The notes beneath the pieces are model-generated. The model did no database searches. It was given only the letters and a program-made list of their open reading frames with translations, and was not told where the DNA came from. The position numbers were made by a program, and so were the translations under genes. Below, piece after piece: positions 31,288 to 39,660 of a stretch of 64,000 bases of DNA. The number at the start of each line of letters is the position of its first letter. Positions within the stretch are counted from its first letter, which is position 1. The stretch comes from an uncultured Faecalibacterium sp. (GTDB taxonomy: Bacteria; Bacillota; Clostridia; Oscillospirales; Ruminococcaceae). The DNA lies in contig CAKTGQ010000006.1 in the NCBI GenBank assembly GCA_934561555.1, positions 1 through 64,000 on the forward strand. Reading direction: 5' to 3'.

Positions 31288-32070
31288 ATGGACGAAGCGT
31301 TTTACATCGGCAGCCACCCTGCCAGCGCGTTTGGCGCGCAGCTGCTGGCCAGCTATACGGTGGGCGGCAGCACGCTGACCCGGAGTTATGCAGTCAGCCG
31401 CACCGGCAGCCATATCACCCCCTGCGCTACCCAGTACGGCCTGCGCAGCATCACCCTGCCGGTTGACATCTACGGCGACACCCCAGAGGACGCTGCGGCG
31501 AAGCACAGTGCCCTGACCGCCGCCCTGCTGGAAAGTCCGGTGGAGCTGTATCTGCCGGACGGCGGCATCTACACCGCCCTGCTGGAGGATCCCGGTAAGC
31601 GCACCGTATGGGACGATGCGGGCTGTTGCCTGTCCTGTACATACACGCTGTCCGGCTACAAGCACGGCCCGCTGGAGACCGTGATCACGCGAGCAGGACA
31701 GGACGATCAGCTTCTCTTTTTTGCGGCGGGCAACGCCCCGCAGATGGAGTGCCGCATCCTGACAGAGGCCTCCGGCCCCGGTGTACCGGATGTGCCGGGA
31801 CAGCCGTCGGAAGAGCCGTCCGCATTTGACGCTGTGGTGCGCTACCCGGACGGCGGAAGCTGCACCATACACGGCGTAAAAAGCGGCGATGTACTCCTTG
31901 TGGACGGCATTGAGAAACAGGTGCTTGTCAACGGGCAGAACGCCTTCCGCAGCGTGACCGCCATCTCCGGCTGGCCTGTCGTTACCCCGGGCGAAAACCT
32001 CATAGCGTTCCATGCGCTTGACATGACGGACACTGAATACACCATCGAGTATTACCCCATTTTTGTGTAA
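31288..32070 (+). CDS. Distal tail protein (Dit-like)
   Basis: The 260-residue protein follows the tape measure and carries the distal-tail pattern (FGAQLLASYTVGGSTLTRSY, ITLPVDIYGDTPEDAAAKHSALTAALL, GCCLSCTYTLSGYKH). Hexamers of it form the hub at the tail tip. A Pro-rich linker (GVPDVPGQPSEEP) leads to a second beta domain. AAGGAG is upstream. Confidence 0.85.
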   Translation: MDEAFYIGSHPASAFGAQLLASYTVGGSTLTRSYAVSRTGSHITPCATQYGLRSITLPVDIYGDTPEDAAAKHSALTAALLESPVELYLPDGGIYTALLEDPGKRTVWDDAGCCLSCTYTLSGYKHGPLETVITRAGQDDQLLFFAAGNAPQMECRILTEASGPGVPDVPGQPSEEPSAFDAVVRYPDGGSCTIHGVKSGDVLLVDGIEKQVLVNGQNAFRSVTAISGWPVVTPGENLIAFHALDMTDTEYTIEYYPIFV

Positions 32071-32086
32071 AGGAGAATATCACGCA

Positions 32087-33175
32087 ATGCTTGCAATCCT
32101 TGCAAAGGACGGGCAGCAGACCCCGCTGGACTGCAATGACTACTGCATCGTCCATAACTGGAACGGCTGGGAGGATACCGTAAAATTCAACATGCCCCGG
32201 GGACATGCCCAGATGCGCCTACTGACCGAGCGCACCCGCCTTGTGGAAAAGACCGAAGGGCAGCTGTACGCCGTTACCAGCATCAACACCGGCAGAAACT
32301 CAACCGCCTATGAGGCAAAGCTGGATCTGGACAGCCTGTGCACCGGGCTGCTGAAAAACTGGAACAACTACGTCAAGATCTTCTTTTTCAGCAAGGGACC
32401 GCAGTCTATGGCCGATACGGTGCGGCGCGCCCTTGCGGACGCAAAAATCTCCGGCTGGGAACTCACTGCCCCGAATGCCGACACTGAAAAGCTTGCGATT
32501 GACAGCTTTTACGGCACCGCGCTTGATCTGGTGCAAAAGGCTGTGGACGTGTGGAAGAAATACCCCGTGCGCTTTCTCGTGACAGAAACCGGCACCCGGC
32601 AGCTGCGCATCCTTGACCCCGGCTCCCGCGCTTTGTGCGGAGCATACTTCACGGACGAGCTTAACTTGCTGGAGCAGCCCTGCTTCAAGGGCAAGGCCGA
32701 CCCCGGCGACAGCTACTACACCGCCCTATATCTTGCTGGCAATGGGTGCAGCGTGGAGGTGGAGAACCACGACTACGACCCACGGGTGATCCGGCATTAC
32801 GAAAGCGACAACTCCATCTCGGATAAAAATGCCCTGACCATCAAGGCGAACGCCATGGTCAAGGCTGCGGCAGCGCCCCGGCGCTCCTACAGCTGCAAGG
32901 TGGCAGACCTTGCCCGGCTGCGGCCGGAACGCTACCAGCATCTGGCTTTTGGCCTGTACGACAAGGTGGTGCTCATGGACCGCGACCGGGGCACGAACAG
33001 CACAGTGCAGATCGCGCAGTACACGGTGTTCCCCTACTGCCCGGAAAGCAACACCGTGCAGCTGAACAGTGTGGCGGGCACGATCTCCGCAACCAGCAAA
33101 AGCTACTCCGGCGATGTTGTACAGTACACAGACCCAGACCAAGAAACGCAGGAGGATGAAAATGCAGATTCTTAA
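32087..33175 (+). CDS. Tail-associated baseplate protein (Tal-like)
   Basis: The 362-residue protein fits the N-terminal domain of tail-associated or endopeptidase-tail proteins: WNGWEDTVKFNMPRGH near residue 25, KTEGQLYAVTSI near 55, then RILDPGSRALCGAYFTDELNLL near 170. No peptidase or lysozyme domain follows, so it is the short hub form. The start at 32087 has AAGGAG upstream. It overlaps the next gene by 14 bases. Confidence 0.78.
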   Translation: MLAILAKDGQQTPLDCNDYCIVHNWNGWEDTVKFNMPRGHAQMRLLTERTRLVEKTEGQLYAVTSINTGRNSTAYEAKLDLDSLCTGLLKNWNNYVKIFFFSKGPQSMADTVRRALADAKISGWELTAPNADTEKLAIDSFYGTALDLVQKAVDVWKKYPVRFLVTETGTRQLRILDPGSRALCGAYFTDELNLLEQPCFKGKADPGDSYYTALYLAGNGCSVEVENHDYDPRVIRHYESDNSISDKNALTIKANAMVKAAAAPRRSYSCKVADLARLRPERYQHLAFGLYDKVVLMDRDRGTNSTVQIAQYTVFPYCPESNTVQLNSVAGTISATSKSYSGDVVQYTDPDQETQEDENADS

Positions 33176-35255
33176 AATGGACTTTCAGTCTCAGAGCACC
33201 CCGCCGGTCGTCCCTGTCATGCAGTCCGATGCACAGAGCAGGTTCATCGGCATCGCGCTCTACGATGGCGGCGCTCCCTATGCCGCCCCGGAAAACGCAG
33301 CGTACACCGTGCAGTATCACGGCCCCGGCCCCAATAATATGGGCTGGTATGACACCATCAGCACCGGAAACAATACACACCCCGCAGTCACCGTGGATGC
33401 CTCCAACAAGCACATCGTCACGCTGGAACTGGCCGAGCAAGCGTTGCGGGTCAATGGAAACGTCTTTATCAACCTTTGCGTGGTCACCAGCACCGGTTAC
33501 ATGCTGCACACCTTTCCTATCCTCTGCCGCGTCACCGGTGCGGCCTACATTGACCCTGTGGCAGTGCGGAGCTTCTTCTATGTTACCGGCATCACAAACG
33601 ATCAGTGGCTTGCCTACGTCACCGCCTGCCAGGACGCCCAGAACCGGGCAGAGGCCGCCGCCGCAACGTTTCAAACCGACCCCACCCTCTCCCTCCCCGG
33701 TAAGGCGGCGGATGCAAAAGCGACTGGAGATGCGATTGGTCAGCTAAAGGAAGATATAGCTGACGCCGAAAAAAGAATCACCTCAAAAATGACGTTGATT
33801 GAGCCAATAAACCTATGGGGAATGAATAATATAACAGATGGCTATGTGGATCTAAATGGAAATACGCACGAATTAACTGAATTGTGCTATATGCCTTTGG
33901 ATGTATATTCAGGTGATATTTTAAGACTTCTTAACTGGACAGAATCACAAAATAAATACAATACCTATTCGATGCGTTTTATTACGACATATGATGTAGA
34001 TGGAAAAGCTGTTGCAAGCAGTGGTTCAGAGAATGCAAATAATTTTGTCATCCCTGATGGCATTACAAAGGTCATTATCACAATAAGTAAAAAGATTGTT
34101 TATCCTTGTCTGATGATAAATCCCGTTTCAAATCCAAAAGAACCAATTGAATTTTTTATACCTTATTATGTTGCCGATGATGGCTTTATTGATAAAGATA
34201 CAATTATTGAAAAAGCAATTGATAAAATAATGGACAAAGTTAATAATTCTTTTATCAAGTTATCACCTAGTTGCATTCTTGAAAATGGACTTTTATGGAA
34301 TACAGACAGTGACAGAATGGTGGTTACATTCACTCTTGGAAGTACATCAGATGCTTTATTTGTTTGTGCGAATGCAAGCGGAATCGGAAGATTATATTAT
34401 GTAAATTACAAAACAGGTAAAATTGGAACTGTCAAAAGTGATGATATAACAGTTATTCCGACAGCATGGGGATATTTTGAAGATATTACAATACCAGCAG
34501 TAATAGGAAGAATGTACGCATTAACTATTGAAAAAAAGAATGGAACGACATTTACGATGATATTAAAAGATTTGTCATCACTTGAAACTCAAAAATTTAC
34601 TAATACAAATGACCAAGGAAGTGGCAATGGCGTTAGAACTGTGATAACAAGCGGAAGTCCGATAATTAATAACTTTATAACATTTTCAACACAAAATGCG
34701 AATCCATATATTATGTTTATTGGAGATAGTTTCATTGAAGGTAATCAGCTTACTACAAAAAACAAAGATAGCAGATATTGTGCGTTAGTAAGAGATACTA
34801 TTGCAGTAAATGGACATGATACATTTATTTATGGATTAGCTGGCAGAAACAGTACAGATATATCAACAGCATACTACGAACAAGTGAAAGGTATTTGCAG
34901 ACCAAAATATGCGTTTCTCGAAATTGGTACGAATGATAGGAATTATGACACATGGTTAAGTAACATGACAGCTTTAATCAGAGATTTAAAGAATAACGGA
35001 ATCATTCCTATTCTTTGCACGTTAACACCTATTATAGGCAATCCTGAATCTTATAATGATAACGTAATGCCTAATGTCAACGAATGGATTAAGAAAAGCG
35101 GATATAAATATGTCGATTTCAATGCAGTACTTACATCAGATGGAGTTACACAAATTTCTAGTTATTTCTTATCCGATGGGTGTCATCCTAACATTGATGG
35201 CAATGCCGTTATGTTTGAAAAAATAAAGGTTGATGTGCCTGAACTGTTTAGTTAA
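33162..35255 (+). CDS. Receptor-binding / baseplate protein with SGNH esterase domain
   Basis: The 697-residue protein starts with a BppU-type baseplate-binding domain (residues 1-155) and a GKAADAKATGDAIGQLKED linker near 190. Its C-terminus is an SGNH hydrolase: GDS at 521-523, GTND at 589-592 and D-G-C-H at 672-675, giving the Ser, Asn and Asp-His catalytic set. It probably removes acetyl groups from the host surface glycan during adsorption. From about position 33740 the DNA becomes AT-rich, unlike the GC-rich first 580 bases, which marks a domain swap. ATG 33162 is used because AGGAGG touches the ATG at 33156. Confidence 0.88.
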   Translation: MQILKMDFQSQSTPPVVPVMQSDAQSRFIGIALYDGGAPYAAPENAAYTVQYHGPGPNNMGWYDTISTGNNTHPAVTVDASNKHIVTLELAEQALRVNGNVFINLCVVTSTGYMLHTFPILCRVTGAAYIDPVAVRSFFYVTGITNDQWLAYVTACQDAQNRAEAAAATFQTDPTLSLPGKAADAKATGDAIGQLKEDIADAEKRITSKMTLIEPINLWGMNNITDGYVDLNGNTHELTELCYMPLDVYSGDILRLLNWTESQNKYNTYSMRFITTYDVDGKAVASSGSENANNFVIPDGITKVIITISKKIVYPCLMINPVSNPKEPIEFFIPYYVADDGFIDKDTIIEKAIDKIMDKVNNSFIKLSPSCILENGLLWNTDSDRMVVTFTLGSTSDALFVCANASGIGRLYYVNYKTGKIGTVKSDDITVIPTAWGYFEDITIPAVIGRMYALTIEKKNGTTFTMILKDLSSLETQKFTNTNDQGSGNGVRTVITSGSPIINNFITFSTQNANPYIMFIGDSFIEGNQLTTKNKDSRYCALVRDTIAVNGHDTFIYGLAGRNSTDISTAYYEQVKGICRPKYAFLEIGTNDRNYDTWLSNMTALIRDLKNNGIIPILCTLTPIIGNPESYNDNVMPNVNEWIKKSGYKYVDFNAVLTSDGVTQISSYFLSDGCHPNIDGNAVMFEKIKVDVPELFS

Positions 35256-35307
35256 CTAAATGAGGCTTTAGCCAACCAACCCCCACAAAATAGAAAGGAC
35301 TGATATT

Positions 35308-35991
35308 ATGCTCCCTATCATGGACGTTTCCCGCTGGCAGGGCAGCATCGACTGGGACAAGGTCAAGGCAAGCGGCCTTGTCTCCGGTGTGATGCTGCGG
35401 GCGCTGGGCAACAGCCCCAAAGACAAGCCCAGCAAGCCGTACATTGACCCTACCTTTGAGCGCAACTGTGCCGAGTGCAAGCGGCTGGGTATCCCCTGCG
35501 GCGTGTACTACTACTGCAAGGCTGTCAACACGGCAGAAGCAGATACAGAACTTGCCCTGCTGCGCAAGGTGCTGACCGGCAAGACGCTGCAGCTGCCGGT
35601 GGCGGTTGACATTGAGGACGCCTATGTGCAAGCGCCGCTGAACAAGCAGACCCTGACGGACATTGCCGCCCACGCGCTTGGCACGGTAGAGCGTTGGGGC
35701 TTCTACGCCATGCTGTACACCGGGCTGTATTTCGCCCGCGACAACCTGTACATGACCGGCGCAGCGCTCAAGCCCTACGATGTTTGGCTGGCAAGATACC
35801 CCAGTGACAAGAGCAAGAGCAAGACCAAGCCGGAGGACAAGCCCAAAACGGATTTTGCCTTTGGCTTGTGGCAGTACACCAGCACCGCCAGCGTGCCGGG
35901 CGTGAGCGGCAACGTGGACTTGAGCCACGCCTACAAGGACTACACCAAAATTATTGCAAAGAAGGGCTTGACCCGTCTCCGGGAGGTATAA
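35308..35991 (+). CDS. Endolysin, GH25 lysozyme
   Basis: The 227-residue enzyme is a GH25 muramidase: MDVSRWQGSIDWDKVK at the N-terminus, GVYYYCKA near 70 and the acidic pair VAVDIEDA near 105. The C-terminus closes with LWQYTSTASVPGVSGNVDLS. It cleaves peptidoglycan for lysis. There is no signal peptide and no separate wall-binding domain, so release depends on the holin. AAAGGA is upstream. Confidence 0.93.
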   Translation: MLPIMDVSRWQGSIDWDKVKASGLVSGVMLRALGNSPKDKPSKPYIDPTFERNCAECKRLGIPCGVYYYCKAVNTAEADTELALLRKVLTGKTLQLPVAVDIEDAYVQAPLNKQTLTDIAAHALGTVERWGFYAMLYTGLYFARDNLYMTGAALKPYDVWLARYPSDKSKSKTKPEDKPKTDFAFGLWQYTSTASVPGVSGNVDLSHAYKDYTKIIAKKGLTRLREV

Positions 35992-36384
35992 ATGGAAATA
36001 CTTTCCGAGTTTGAGGCATGGTGGGCTCCCGTCGTCATCGTCTTTGGCGTTCTGGCGTCGTTGGACAAGGCTTTTGACCTCTACAAAAAGTACAAGGGTC
36101 TTGCGCAGGCACCGGACAAAAAGCAGGACGACGAAATCTTAAAGTTGCGTAAAGAAGTTGACATGCTCAAAGATGGTTTTCTTCGCGTGCAGGATGCGCT
36201 TGCCCGCGATCTGCAGCGCTTTGAAAAAATCGACGAGTTAAGCCGTCTAAATCTTCAGGGTACATACGCTTTGCTTAAAGGGCAGCTTACCGGTGACAAC
36301 GTGCCCGCCATGCAAAAAAGCATGGATGAAATTGAAGGATATCTTATGAAAGGAGCAACCAATCATGGAAGCAATGGTAACTAA
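35992..36384 (+). CDS. Membrane-anchored coiled-coil protein of the lysis cassette
   Basis: The 130-residue protein has one N-terminal membrane helix (APVVIVFGVLASLDKAFDLY) and a long charged coil. It starts immediately after the endolysin stop and overlaps the holin gene by 20 bases. It may be a second holin or a holin regulator; it has no lipobox. Confidence 0.7.
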   Translation: MEILSEFEAWWAPVVIVFGVLASLDKAFDLYKKYKGLAQAPDKKQDDEILKLRKEVDMLKDGFLRVQDALARDLQRFEKIDELSRLNLQGTYALLKGQLTGDNVPAMQKSMDEIEGYLMKGATNHGSNGN

Positions 36385-36706
36385 CATCGTGAGCGTTATC
36401 CCCGCATGGGCTGCGCTAGCCCTTATGCTGGGCGGCTTTATCTTCTACGCCCTGGGCTGCATCCGTCTTGGCTACGGCGCAGCGGTCAAGACGCTGGTGC
36501 TCAACCTCATTGACCAAGCAGAGCGGGAGATTCTGGGCACTAAGCGCGGCGAAGAGCGTAAGGTGTGGTGCGTCAAGATGCTGCGCAAGGCATTGGACAA
36601 CAGCAAGTGGGGCGGGCTGGTCTCGTGGGCAATTACGGAAGAGACCATGAGCAAGGTGATTCAGTTTTTCTTTGATCGCGCACGAGCGGCACTGCAAAAG
36701 CAGTAA
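36365..36706 (+). CDS. Holin (LL-H type)
   Basis: The 113-residue protein has one N-terminal membrane segment (AWAALALMLGGFIFYALGCI) and an amphipathic C-terminal region (LIDQAEREILGTKRGEERKVWCVKMLRKALDN) typical of the phage LL-H holin family. It would form the pore that releases the lysozyme. AAAGGAG precedes it. Confidence 0.82.
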   Translation: MEAMVTNIVSVIPAWAALALMLGGFIFYALGCIRLGYGAAVKTLVLNLIDQAEREILGTKRGEERKVWCVKMLRKALDNSKWGGLVSWAITEETMSKVIQFFFDRARAALQKQ

Positions 36707-36716
36707 GGAGGATATC

Positions 36717-36995
36717 ATGGCAAGCACTACATACGAGCATTTTGTTGACGCCAACAAAATGTACGCCGCACAAGAGCAATTTCGTGACATCACGAAAATG
36801 GGCTACGATTTTGTTAAGGCCAACAAAATCGGGTGCTTAAAGCCCGTTTTTGCAAAAAAATCTATCATTTTTGCTCTTAATATCGCTTTTGGCGTGTCTA
36901 AGCGCAACGCGGGGCAGCTGCCGCAGCCCTTCTGGCTCGGCGTTGCTCATGGCGGCGGCTCGCGTAGTCTTTCCGCCAGCGTTGCAAGGGCTTGA
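36717..36995 (+). CDS. Small phage protein, 92 aa
   Basis: The 92-residue protein (MASTTYEHFVDANKMYAAQE) has strong AAGGAGG spacing from its start at 36717. A hydrophobic stretch (SIIFALNIAFGV) lies in the middle. Its last 47 bases overlap the next gene in another frame. No family is recognised. Confidence 0.6.
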   Translation: MASTTYEHFVDANKMYAAQEQFRDITKMGYDFVKANKIGCLKPVFAKKSIIFALNIAFGVSKRNAGQLPQPFWLGVAHGGGSRSLSASVARA

Positions 36996-37173
36996 TGCAG
37001 AACAGATAAAAGCTGTGATAAAACGTGCGCCGCTTGGGAGGTATGACCGGAAAATCGCCCGGTTGCGGTACGTTGACCAGCTATGTCAAGTTGATATTGC
37101 AGCGCGTGTGCCGTATTGTCGCACATCAATTGGCAATAGGCTAAAAATCATTGATAAAATGCTGGATATTTAA
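36949..37173 (+). CDS. Sigma-region-4-like small HTH protein
   Basis: The 74-residue frame contains an HTH like sigma region 4: LGRYDRKIARLRYVDQLCQVDIAARVPYCRTSIGNRLKIID. The start is uncertain; ATG 36949 has no clear ribosome site, so translation may be coupled to the overlapping gene. It could regulate late or end-module genes. A terminator follows the stop. Confidence 0.6.
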   Translation: MAAARVVFPPALQGLDAEQIKAVIKRAPLGRYDRKIARLRYVDQLCQVDIAARVPYCRTSIGNRLKIIDKMLDI

Positions 37174-37244
37174 AAATCCCCTGCTTTGCCAAAGCCCTGC
37201 GTGCCACGCGGGGTACTTTATAGGCAAAGTGGGGGATTTTTTTG
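37174..37244. terminator. Branched bidirectional terminator
   Basis: AATCCCC and CTTTGCC (37175-37190) pair with GGCAAAG and GGGGGATT (37223-37237), enclosing an inner GCG/CGC hairpin. Seven T follow on the plus strand, and the complement starts with A-rich sequence ending in T. It separates the plus-strand late genes from the minus-strand HTH gene that ends at 37247. Confidence 0.8.
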
Positions 37245-37246
37245 TT

Positions 37247-37570
37247 TTACAGCAGCTTATAGTGCTCTGCCAGCAAAAAGCGGACATATGCGGGGCACTC
37301 CCTGATGCCGCCATACCAGTTCTGCACTGTGCGCCGCGGGATGCCTGCACCCTTCGCAAAGGCGGTCTGGGAAAGACCGGCAAGCAAGATCAGTTCCTTC
37401 ATGGACAGGTGCGCCAACTCCCAGATGCGGGACAGCCTTGCCTTTTCGGCGTCCAGATCGACGCACCCGGCGGCATCGTCCGGTACGCTGAGGGTGACAT
37501 TGCTCAAAAAAAATTCTTTTACAGCACCGGCCTCACTTGCCATAGAAAAAAGTTCACCAACGGTATACAT
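37247..37570 (-). CDS. HTH regulator, Aca-like by position
   Basis: The 107-residue protein has its HTH in the C-terminal half: LSMKELILLAGLSQTAFAKGAGIPRRTVQNWYGG. The N-terminal part is variable. The start at 37570 has AGGAGG upstream. It lies downstream of a small, very acidic protein on the same strand, the order of anti-CRISPR genes and their Aca repressors. That reading is inference; it may simply be a phage XRE regulator. Confidence 0.75.
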   Translation of the reverse strand: MYTVGELFSMASEAGAVKEFFLSNVTLSVPDDAAGCVDLDAEKARLSRIWELAHLSMKELILLAGLSQTAFAKGAGIPRRTVQNWYGGIRECPAYVRFLLAEHYKLL

Positions 37571-37639
37571 AAAACCTCCTAGATTTTTCACCCACGCTGT
37601 GGTACACTATGGATATCTCAATGTGAGGTTTCTTTCACA

Positions 37640-37677
37640 AACTCCCCAGCCGATGCGCGAACATCGACCGGGGAGTT
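37640..37677. terminator. Hairpin between the acidic-protein and HTH genes
   Basis: AACTCCCC (37640-37647) pairs with GGGGAGTT (37670-37677), with CGATG/CATCG inside. A T-rich tract follows on the plus strand. On the minus strand it would partly separate the two genes of the pair. Confidence 0.6.
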
Positions 37678-37681
37678 TTCT

Positions 37682-37966
37682 TTACTCCATATCTTCCAGA
37701 GCTTCAAGATACTTCGGGTAAAGGTCTTCCACGACGGCCTGTCTTTCAACGTCGTCCAGATCGCCGTTCATGAACGCCTCGCCCTCTTCATCGGAGAGTT
37801 CGATACTGGTAGTGACCATCAGGTCGCGAGCATCCAGATGAGAGGTCTTGACGTCGCCATCATCGGTGATGTGCGCGTAGATCATCCAAACGCCGTTATC
37901 GTACTCAATTTCAGTACCGGTGGCCATAACCTTGGTTGCGAACTCGTCAGCAGTGAGCTTTTTCAT
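37682..37966 (-). CDS. Small, highly acidic protein, 94 aa (anti-defence candidate)
   Basis: The 94-residue protein has about 25 Asp/Glu against about seven Lys/Arg, a net charge near -18, and the acidity is strongest toward the C-terminus (IELSDEEGEAFMNGDLDDVE). No family is recognised. Such charge is typical of DNA-mimic inhibitors of restriction or CRISPR, among other proteins. GGAGGT precedes the start at 37966, and a promoter lies at 38019-38047. It is transcribed against the late genes, as cargo genes often are. Confidence 0.75.
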   Translation of the reverse strand: MKKLTADEFATKVMATGTEIEYDNGVWMIYAHITDDGDVKTSHLDARDLMVTTSIELSDEEGEAFMNGDLDDVERQAVVEDLYPKYLEALEDME

Positions 37967-38018
37967 AATTGTTACCTCCATGTGTCTGTGTTGTGTCTTT
38001 CACTGTCTTTTTTAAAAT

Positions 38019-38047
38019 TTTATACGCATCGCGTGCAAAAAGTTCAA
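38019..38047 (-). promoter_or_regulatory. Promoter of the acidic-protein gene
   Basis: On the minus strand, TTGAAC (38047-38042), a 17-base spacer and TATAAA (38024-38019) form a good promoter. The -35 box lies inside one arm of the perfect inverted repeat at 38037-38089, so a protein bound there would block it. Confidence 0.7.
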
Positions 38048-38089
38048 GCGCCCACACAGCCCTGTTCCGTGTGGGCGCTTGAACTTTTT
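38037..38089. repeat. Perfect 21-bp inverted repeat
   Basis: Positions 38037-38057 are the exact reverse complement of 38069-38089, with an 11-base loop (AGCCCTGTTCC). Both outer ends are A5/T5, so it can act as a bidirectional terminator. It also covers the -35 box of the minus-strand promoter, so it may be an operator. Confidence 0.85.
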
Positions 38090-38162
38090 GTCCCTCGTTG
38101 TGCGTTCGTTGTCTTTTGTTTTCAGCTGATGCAGTACACTGGATGCACAAGGAGGGATGCAC

Positions 38163-38630
38163 ATGTTCAAGTATGATCCTTATACAGGAGATCCTATTCC
38201 ACAGAGACCGGCTGGATTTGGCTGGGGATGGGATTCACCGGAAGCATATCAACGACCTGTCAGGCAGGAGCAAAAAGAAGCGCACACGCCGTGGACGATG
38301 GTGCCTTGTCCGGCAGATGTAGACAAGGTAAGCGTGCAGCCGGGCGAAACGAAGTGGATCATGGTGCAGTCCGACCAGATTTTTGCCGTCAAGACAGCCA
38401 ACGCGATGGGATATGCACCGGCGGAATACTACCGCTTTGAGCAGATAGACCCGGCGGTATTGACCGCGCCTGCATCTTTAGAAGCTGCCCAGCAGCTCAC
38501 GCGAGAAGATGTTGAAAAGATCGTGGAAACGAAAGCAGCCGAAATGCTTTCACAGTATGAAACGATTTTCACGCGGCAGGCACCCGCGCAGACTGCCGTA
38601 AAGGCCAAGAAGGAGGCAACACATGAGTAA
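38163..38630 (+). CDS. End-module protein 1, 155 aa
   Basis: The 155-residue protein has a Tyr/Pro/Gly-rich N-terminus (FKYDPYTGDPIPQRPAGFGW), a small beta domain (VSVQPGETKWIMVQSDQIFAVKT) and a helical C-terminus. I recall similar first genes of a three-gene set in other Clostridia phages; the function is unknown. The start at 38163 fits AAGGAGG; ATG 38157 is too close to it. Confidence 0.7.
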   Translation: MFKYDPYTGDPIPQRPAGFGWGWDSPEAYQRPVRQEQKEAHTPWTMVPCPADVDKVSVQPGETKWIMVQSDQIFAVKTANAMGYAPAEYYRFEQIDPAVLTAPASLEAAQQLTREDVEKIVETKAAEMLSQYETIFTRQAPAQTAVKAKKEATHE

Positions 38631-38958
38631 TCCTTTAGCAAGTCGATTAGGCGCACAGCAAGCCCAACAGACGGCACAGGGAAACGGCCTGATGGCAAGG
38701 CTTCCCTGCGCGATAAGGCAGGCATCAAAAATGATGTCGGTCATCAAGGCGGCGCAGAATCCACAGGCTGCGCTCATGGACTACTGCAAGAAATCTGGTG
38801 CTTTCAATGGATACACAGGTTCACAGGATCCAGAAAGCATGACCCGGTGGCTGTGCGAAAAGAACGGAATACCGGTGGATGATATCCTCAATATGGTTCA
38901 AGGCTCCGGTGCACAGGGGCTTGGCAATACACTCACAAGATTTTTGAAAGGTGGCTAA
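38623..38958 (+). CDS. End-module protein 2, 111 aa
   Basis: The 111-residue protein (MSNPLASRLGAQQAQQTAQG) is Gln/Ala-rich at first, then helical (NPQAALMDYCKKSGAFNGYT) with a Gly-rich end. It overlaps the previous gene by eight bases behind AAGGAGG. It is the second member of the conserved-looking set; function unknown. Confidence 0.7.
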   Translation: MSNPLASRLGAQQAQQTAQGNGLMARLPCAIRQASKMMSVIKAAQNPQAALMDYCKKSGAFNGYTGSQDPESMTRWLCEKNGIPVDDILNMVQGSGAQGLGNTLTRFLKGG

Positions 38959-38961
38959 ACT

Positions 38962-39573
38962 ATGGCTATGGATGATTCTATGAGCTTCGGCGGCGGTGGC
39001 ATCTGGATCTTCGGTCTGCTTGTCCTTCTGGCTCTTCTGTTCGGCGGTAATGGAAACGGCCTGTTCGGTGGCAATCGCGGCCCCATGTTCCCGCCCAACG
39101 TTGCAACCTCTGGTGATGTTCAGCGTGCGACCGATTTCGCAGCACTGGAACGTCAGAACAACGAAAGCGTTGCTGCTACCCGGCAGGGCGTTTATGATGT
39201 TGCTGCAGCCGTAAAGGATGGAAACTACAACATTCTGGGCGAACTGCGCGACCTCGAAAGCGCTTCCAACGCTGGTTTTGCACAGCAGCAGGTTTGCTGC
39301 TGCGAGACCAACCGCAATATTGATTCTGTCCGCTACGACATGAGCAATTTTGCGGCTGCGATCAAAGAGAACCAGACCGCAGGCATTCAGAAGGTGCTGG
39401 ATCAGCTGGCAACCAACCGATACAGCGATCTGGAGCGGGCATACAACCAGCAGGCTATACAGCTGGCCGTTTGCGGCATCCCCAAATCCTCCCCCTATGG
39501 CTATCAGCTCTCCCCCGCATGGGGTCCTGCTCCCGGCTATGGACCCGGCCCATTCTGGGGCAATGCAGCCTGA
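38962..39573 (+). CDS. End-module protein 3, Gly-rich membrane-anchored protein
   Basis: The 203-residue protein starts with a Gly-rich stretch and a membrane helix (IWIFGLLVLLALLFGG). A helical domain follows with a QQVCCCETNRNIDSVRYDMS motif, and the C-terminus is rich in Pro, Gly and Tyr. The triple Cys is characteristic of this phage family as I recall it, but no function is known. A terminator follows the gene. Confidence 0.72.
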   Translation: MAMDDSMSFGGGGIWIFGLLVLLALLFGGNGNGLFGGNRGPMFPPNVATSGDVQRATDFAALERQNNESVAATRQGVYDVAAAVKDGNYNILGELRDLESASNAGFAQQQVCCCETNRNIDSVRYDMSNFAAAIKENQTAGIQKVLDQLATNRYSDLERAYNQQAIQLAVCGIPKSSPYGYQLSPAWGPAPGYGPGPFWGNAA

Positions 39574-39602
39574 TATGCCCTAAGATTCCGCTATAACAGC
39601 GC

Positions 39603-39637
39603 AGCCCCCACGGCAAACGCTGTGGGGGCTTTTTTTT
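39603..39637 (+). terminator. Terminator after end-module protein 3
   Basis: AGCCCCCAC (39603-39611) pairs with GTGGGGGCT (39622-39630), followed by eight T. The next gene starts 24 bases later with its own AAAGGAG, so some transcripts must read through or start nearby. Confidence 0.85.
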
Positions 39638-39660
39638 ACAAAAGAAAGGAGTAAAACACC

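Noticed and set aside
30295..32013. Minus-strand frame of 572 codons opposite tape measure and distal tail genes
   Set aside because: Shadow frame caused by high GC; both plus-strand genes are well supported.
37600..37680. Possible plus-strand small RNA ending at the 37640-37677 hairpin
   Set aside because: Only a weak -10-like TACACT is present, without a -35 box at proper spacing.
37947..38176. Reading frames on both strands through the 21-bp inverted repeat
   Set aside because: Both are explained by the palindrome, and neither has a ribosome site.
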